DNA from: Epiperipatus broadwayi | Taxonomy: Eukaryota > Onychophora > Udeonychophora > Euonychophora > Peripatidae | Direction of reading: 5' to 3' | Length of the DNA stretch: 64,000 nucleotides | Assembly (NCBI GenBank): GCA_028023455.1 | Contig: JAQFVV010000157.1 | Span: forward strand, 1,426,001-1,490,000 | Part shown: positions 60,300-64,000 of the stretch, piece by piece | Position numbering within the stretch: the first letter of the stretch is position 1 | Layout: each line of letters starts with the position of its first letter | Notes under the pieces: generated by a model | Databases searched by the model: none | What the model saw: the letters and a program-made list of their open reading frames with translations, nothing else | What the model was told of the DNA's origin: nothing | Made by a program: the position numbers and the translations under genes

Positions 60300-60535
60300 A
60301 TGTTGTTCCAAGCATTGCATGCATATAGGCTCCTTCATTTACTTTTACATATTTGTGCTTCATCCCACCGGGAATATCAGAAAGCCAAACCCCATTTCAT
60401 CATATCCATGTCCGAGAACAAGGCTATGAGCCCTCCTTGGAACCTCTTTCACCACATGAAGTTGCTCTCCATGGGATCACTCCAGGATAGCCAGCCCATA
60501 GCATCTACCATCGGATCACTCTTCATTCAGTGAGC
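60300..60535 (+). other. unusual GC-balanced island with an open frame; identity unknown
   Basis: About 200 bp (60340-60535) is far less AT-rich than the surroundings, and one plus-strand frame stays open for 77 codons, including SENKAMSPPWNLFHHMKLLS and ending at a stop right after LFIQ. A second frame is open for about 40 codons (GYEPSLEPLSPHEVALHGI). No family was recognised, and no consensus splice pair stands out. It could be an exon of another gene, a transposon fragment, or an old unique piece. It does not match what I expect of the next TCF25 exon. Confidence 0.35.
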
Positions 60536-60539
60536 CGAT

Positions 60540-63500
60540 TCTGCTAAAGACACAGAAAGAAATCAGTCACTATTTCTTCAATGTAAAATATGAAGCATCT
60601 TTAGAATCCGAGACTGGATTACAGATAAATACACCATCATGCTCGCATTCCTCTATTTTAATTTTAAATACAAACCTATGAATATCCATCAGCCATAATA
60701 TGATCTTACTAAACAGATTTCTTTATCAGCCATTCTGTGGCACAGTTTATCATTTTCAAATGAACTCTCCACACACGTTTTTTGCTCAGCATAAGCTGAT
60801 ATTAATTATTTCTGTGATTAATGTTAGTAATAATTATGTAAAGTTAGGATAAAACTAAATAATACTTGCTAGTTAAATTTGATCAAGTGCTACCATTTCT
60901 CGCTAGGGGTGGGTCAAAGAATCTTAAATCTATTTATATTATAGCGCTATTCAAATCATATTTCTATAATGTAATCGGTCAGTTATTGGCATATAAATTG
61001 GCCCACACTAAAATAATACACCAATGTTATCTGTGATTTCTTAAATTGTACAAAAGAAATTGTTTTATTCATAAATAAAATGTTTTAGAGGCTAATGATA
61101 ATCAATGGGAGAATTATTGTACTCAACTTATTAATATTTTATTTTAATTATGTTATTAAATTAGAAATATATATATATAACTAAGTCTCTGGAATCATTG
61201 TTTTCTTTATTTAATAAATGTTATATCTTGATTAAACAAACTATACTCACTATGACTAGATGACGAGATCCTGCTAATATTATATGTAAATAATGTGAAA
61301 AGTCATGATCTTTTAGACATGTTAAAAATTGTGATTATTATTATAAGGGCTTCACCGTAGTGTCCATTCCAAATAATCTCTTTGTTTTTCTGCTTTGCAA
61401 TGCCGGACGAGAGGGATGAAAATATATCAGGTATCATCGGGATTGTTGCTCATAAGTTGGTAGATCTGGAAAATAGGGCAAAGTTCATGTGTGTTCCTGA
61501 CCTCTGTATCTAACGCATGATTGGAAGTGAGATAATTTTGCCTAGATTCTAGATCTTGTTATATGAACATACAAAACTATCTGGTACAGTATATAATAGA
61601 TTTGCTGAATTCAAAAAATAATTTGCTACGAAACTTTCCAACAAATAATTTTCGAACCCAAGAACCACATTAAAACAATTACTATATAAATTACTTAATA
61701 ATAATGTTCATTTTATGCATATTTAAATAAATTTAAACAATGAATGATGAATCTATCATCACATTAATGTAGTGAGCAATATGTTATTGATTATATTTAA
61801 CAAAGAAATTCTCCCTCTCTCTCTGTGTGTGTGTGTGTTTTTTTTTAATTTTTATTTAAAAATAAAATATTTCATAAGAGGGTGAAATAATTAAACGAAT
61901 TTTTTTTATTAAATTTTTGTTTTATTTTCCAATAAATAATAGTAAGACCATATACTTTATCTGCACTAAAACAGTCTACATATCTTACCGTTTGATTTTT
62001 TATTTTTATTTTCTTGTCTAATTCTCGTAAAGATTATTAGCTAACTTTTTTATATATATAATTTATCTCTGTCGTGATGCTTTTTTTCACATCTGTTAAA
62101 CCCTTTTCTTTTATCTGTCATTAAATATCTAATCGGTTTCATATTATTTCAGTTTCTTTAATAATGATGTAGGATTTTATCCCTTTCATATGTGCATATA
62201 TTTATATGTTTGCCATATACCCACTCTCACGTAGATTTTTTTATCTTAAAAAACAAATGTTGGTTTGTACATAATTATAAATTCTCCAAATAATGCATAA
62301 ATTGTCACAAGATTTGCAAGCATTAGAATAAAATATGCCATCATTTACATTTATGCAATAAAAAAATATCTCTAATTATAATATATGTGGATACTTACGT
62401 ATTAGATTTGCTATGCTTTTTCATATTCATATCAATCCGCTGATATCTTTCTAATCTTGTGATCTGACCAAATATATGTACACTTGGATCTTGTACAAAC
62501 TTAAAATGATAAATTCATCAATGTGAATCATGTGTTCATGATATTTTCATAAAATTTACACTTATCAGCAGTCTGAAATTATGTGAAAGGGCATAGCAAT
62601 TGTAATATGTGACAATAATTGCATCAGACTAAATCCAACAATACTAAAAATGTGAATTTCACACAAAAATAAATCAGAAAAAAATACATTTTTAACAATA
62701 CTAAAAAATATAAATTTATACAAAAATACATTTGAAAAAGTTTTATGCAATTCCCAAATACAACTTTAAATATGGACAAAACAATCACTAAATTACAAAA
62801 CGCTTAAAATATGCACATAATGTAGTAACCATGTAATATATAACAGGAATGGTCATGATGAAACAATCAATTCGTTTATCTACTTTATTTTAAGTTGATA
62901 AAATTTGTTTCAAAATGGAGACTAACTTTTTTTTTTCTCAAAATTGAGACTTATTTAACACATGATTATGCAATATAATGCCTGCATAAGATCTTCACCA
63001 GAAATGTTAATAAGTAGTAAATATATTTTTTTCAAAACCAAAAAGAAAAATAAATAAATTACTACACTTTTAGGTACTTTGGTATTAGAGCTGCGATGTA
63101 GAGGAGATATGATGTCTTTTCACACTCACAATAAATGTGTAATGTTGCAATGACATCAAATTGAAAGGAAATAATCTCTGTGAGTTTACATGACAAAACG
63201 TACTTTGACATTTCCAGTTATTGTCTAGATTTCTTCTTGACAATAGCTATTATGATTCATATACAGTTGTATATTTTCAGTTTTTGGTTGTTTTTTTTTT
63301 GGGGGGGGAGTAATTTGTTTATAAAATAAAAAGTACATTTATTAGCATTTCTGTTGAAAATCCCAGCATACTCTGAAAACACGTGTTACATTTTCGAAGA
63401 GAAAATTTTTAGTAGAGATCTCCATTTTCTGTGGTAATATAACATGTGAAATGTTTTGTTTCAAGGTGACAATTCCTTATATATTTTACATGGTAAGTAT
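60540..63500. other. AT-rich sequence, mostly unassigned
   Basis: A short open frame of about 38 codons (ATG at 61403, MPDERDENISGIIGIVAHKL) lies in a slightly GC-richer patch and is not recognised. A CT/TG microsatellite is at 61811-61840. A half end of the GGTACTTT mini-element family is at 63073. The segment 62411-62500 resembles 63883-63990 (CATATTCATATCAA, GATATCTTT, TGTACACTT). Confidence 0.4.
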
Positions 63501-63510
63501 TGTATGAGTA

Positions 63511-63800
63511 TACTTAATGTGTTTTTATAAATTTTATTTAAAAACCAAAATCATTTACTGTTTGTGTAGTAACAATTTTGTGTAATGACATCATTTCATT
63601 AAGATCACAAATTGCATTTTTTTTTTATTGTGAATGTCATTCTTAAAAGTTATTAGTGTTAAAGTTGTATACATAGTTAATGTGTTTTTATAAATATTAT
63701 TTAAAAACCTAAATCACTTATTGTTTGTTGAATGCATATTTAAACTAACAATTTTTGTTGTGTAATGCATCATTTCATTAAGATCGCAAACACTTTTTTT
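63511..63800 (+). repeat. two-copy tandem repeat of about 165 bp
   Basis: The sequence TTAATGTGTTTTTATAAAT, TTATTTAAAAACC, ATCATTTACTGTTTGT or ATCACTTATTGTTTGT, then ATCATTTCATTAAGATC occurs twice (from about 63517 and about 63679). The second copy carries an insertion of about 17 bases after the TTGTTTGT block. Confidence 0.85.
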
Positions 63801-63882
63801 CATTAAGATTGCATATCACATTATTATGTTTTTACTTTTAGTTATTCTTAGTCCTTCAACATGGAGCATGTAATAGACCTAC

Positions 63883-64000
63883 TGCACTTTTTTCACATTC
63901 ATATCAAACCTCTTGATGTCTTTGTAAATCTTTTCAAAATAGTATGTACAAGATCCGTGTACACTTTTTTTGCCAAAAACATCATGTACAAGATCTGTGC
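63883..64000 (+). repeat. dispersed repeat, second copy of the 62411-62500 segment
   Basis: TTCACATTCATATCAAACC, CTTGATGTCTTTGTAAATCTT and GTACAAGATCCGTGTACAC parallel the earlier segment and also contain a local duplication of ATGTACAAGATC near 63983. It is cut by the window end. Confidence 0.6.

Noticed and set aside
60300-60535. Next TCF25 exon
   Set aside because: None of its frames contains the FDPLPP-like or FFRSLLP-like segments expected after the third exon, and phase-0 splice sites are not evident.

Overview
This window is intronic and intergenic DNA from a eukaryote, most likely an invertebrate animal with a large, very AT-rich, transposon-laden genome. The case rests on spliced exons with consensus splice sites separated by kilobase-scale introns, a typical metazoan transposon mix (Penelope-like, RTE-like and CR1/L2-like retroelements, hAT elements, tRNA-derived SINE-like units), and no bacterial gene organisation. 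I cannot name the species. A chelicerate or a mollusc would fit, but that is inference. No ORF listed here is a complete gene.

The one host gene I recognise is TCF25 (NULP1, the animal counterpart of yeast Rqc1 of the ribosome quality control complex), on the + strand. Three exons are visible (561-679, 7431-7589, 35712-35802). Their splice phases agree (2, 2, 0) and they join into one uninterrupted stretch of 123 codons from the middle-to-C-terminal part of the protein. The introns are about 6.75 kb and 28.1 kb. The next exon is not recognised in the remaining 28 kb, so intron 3 is either very long or holds an exon I missed.

The rest is mostly repeats. 0.7-1.07 kb: a long ATT microsatellite in intron 1. 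1.6-7.2 kb: family A, a unit of about 0.48 kb in short tandem and inverted arrays, which recurs at 34.6 and 46.5-48.1 kb. 7.6-8.5 and 11.6-12.1 kb: Penelope-like remnants. 10.6-11.1 kb: a hAT-like element with perfect 8-bp target duplications. 14.1 and 40.8 kb: tRNA-like units. 16.0 and 45.1 kb: 3' ends of an RTE-like LINE. 17.7-18.6 kb: foldback family E, with copies at 35.0 and 47.5 kb. 20.4-21.9 kb: a minus-strand CR1/L2-like LINE. 23.0-24.1, 37.5 and 42.2 kb: family B, about 0.42-0.45 kb per unit. 26.6-28.9 kb: an old hAT-like element with a younger one nested in it. 30.3 and 54.3 kb: two copies of one short hAT family. 41.5-42.7 kb: a tandem array of about 357 bp interrupted by a family B copy.

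The most distinctive part is 48.66-51.06 kb. It is a 2399-bp element with terminal inverted repeats of about 370 bp and a perfect 8-bp target duplication, and a reverse-transcriptase fragment lies inside it. Two 85-90 bp mini-elements near 55.2 and 55.8 kb start with a similar GGTRCTTTAG-type end and are also flanked by 8-bp duplications. A 32-bp perfect hairpin lies at 54.0 kb, and a foldback element of about 0.55 kb flanked by a 14-bp duplication lies at 58.85-59.48 kb. The remainder is AT-rich sequence with no gene I can support.
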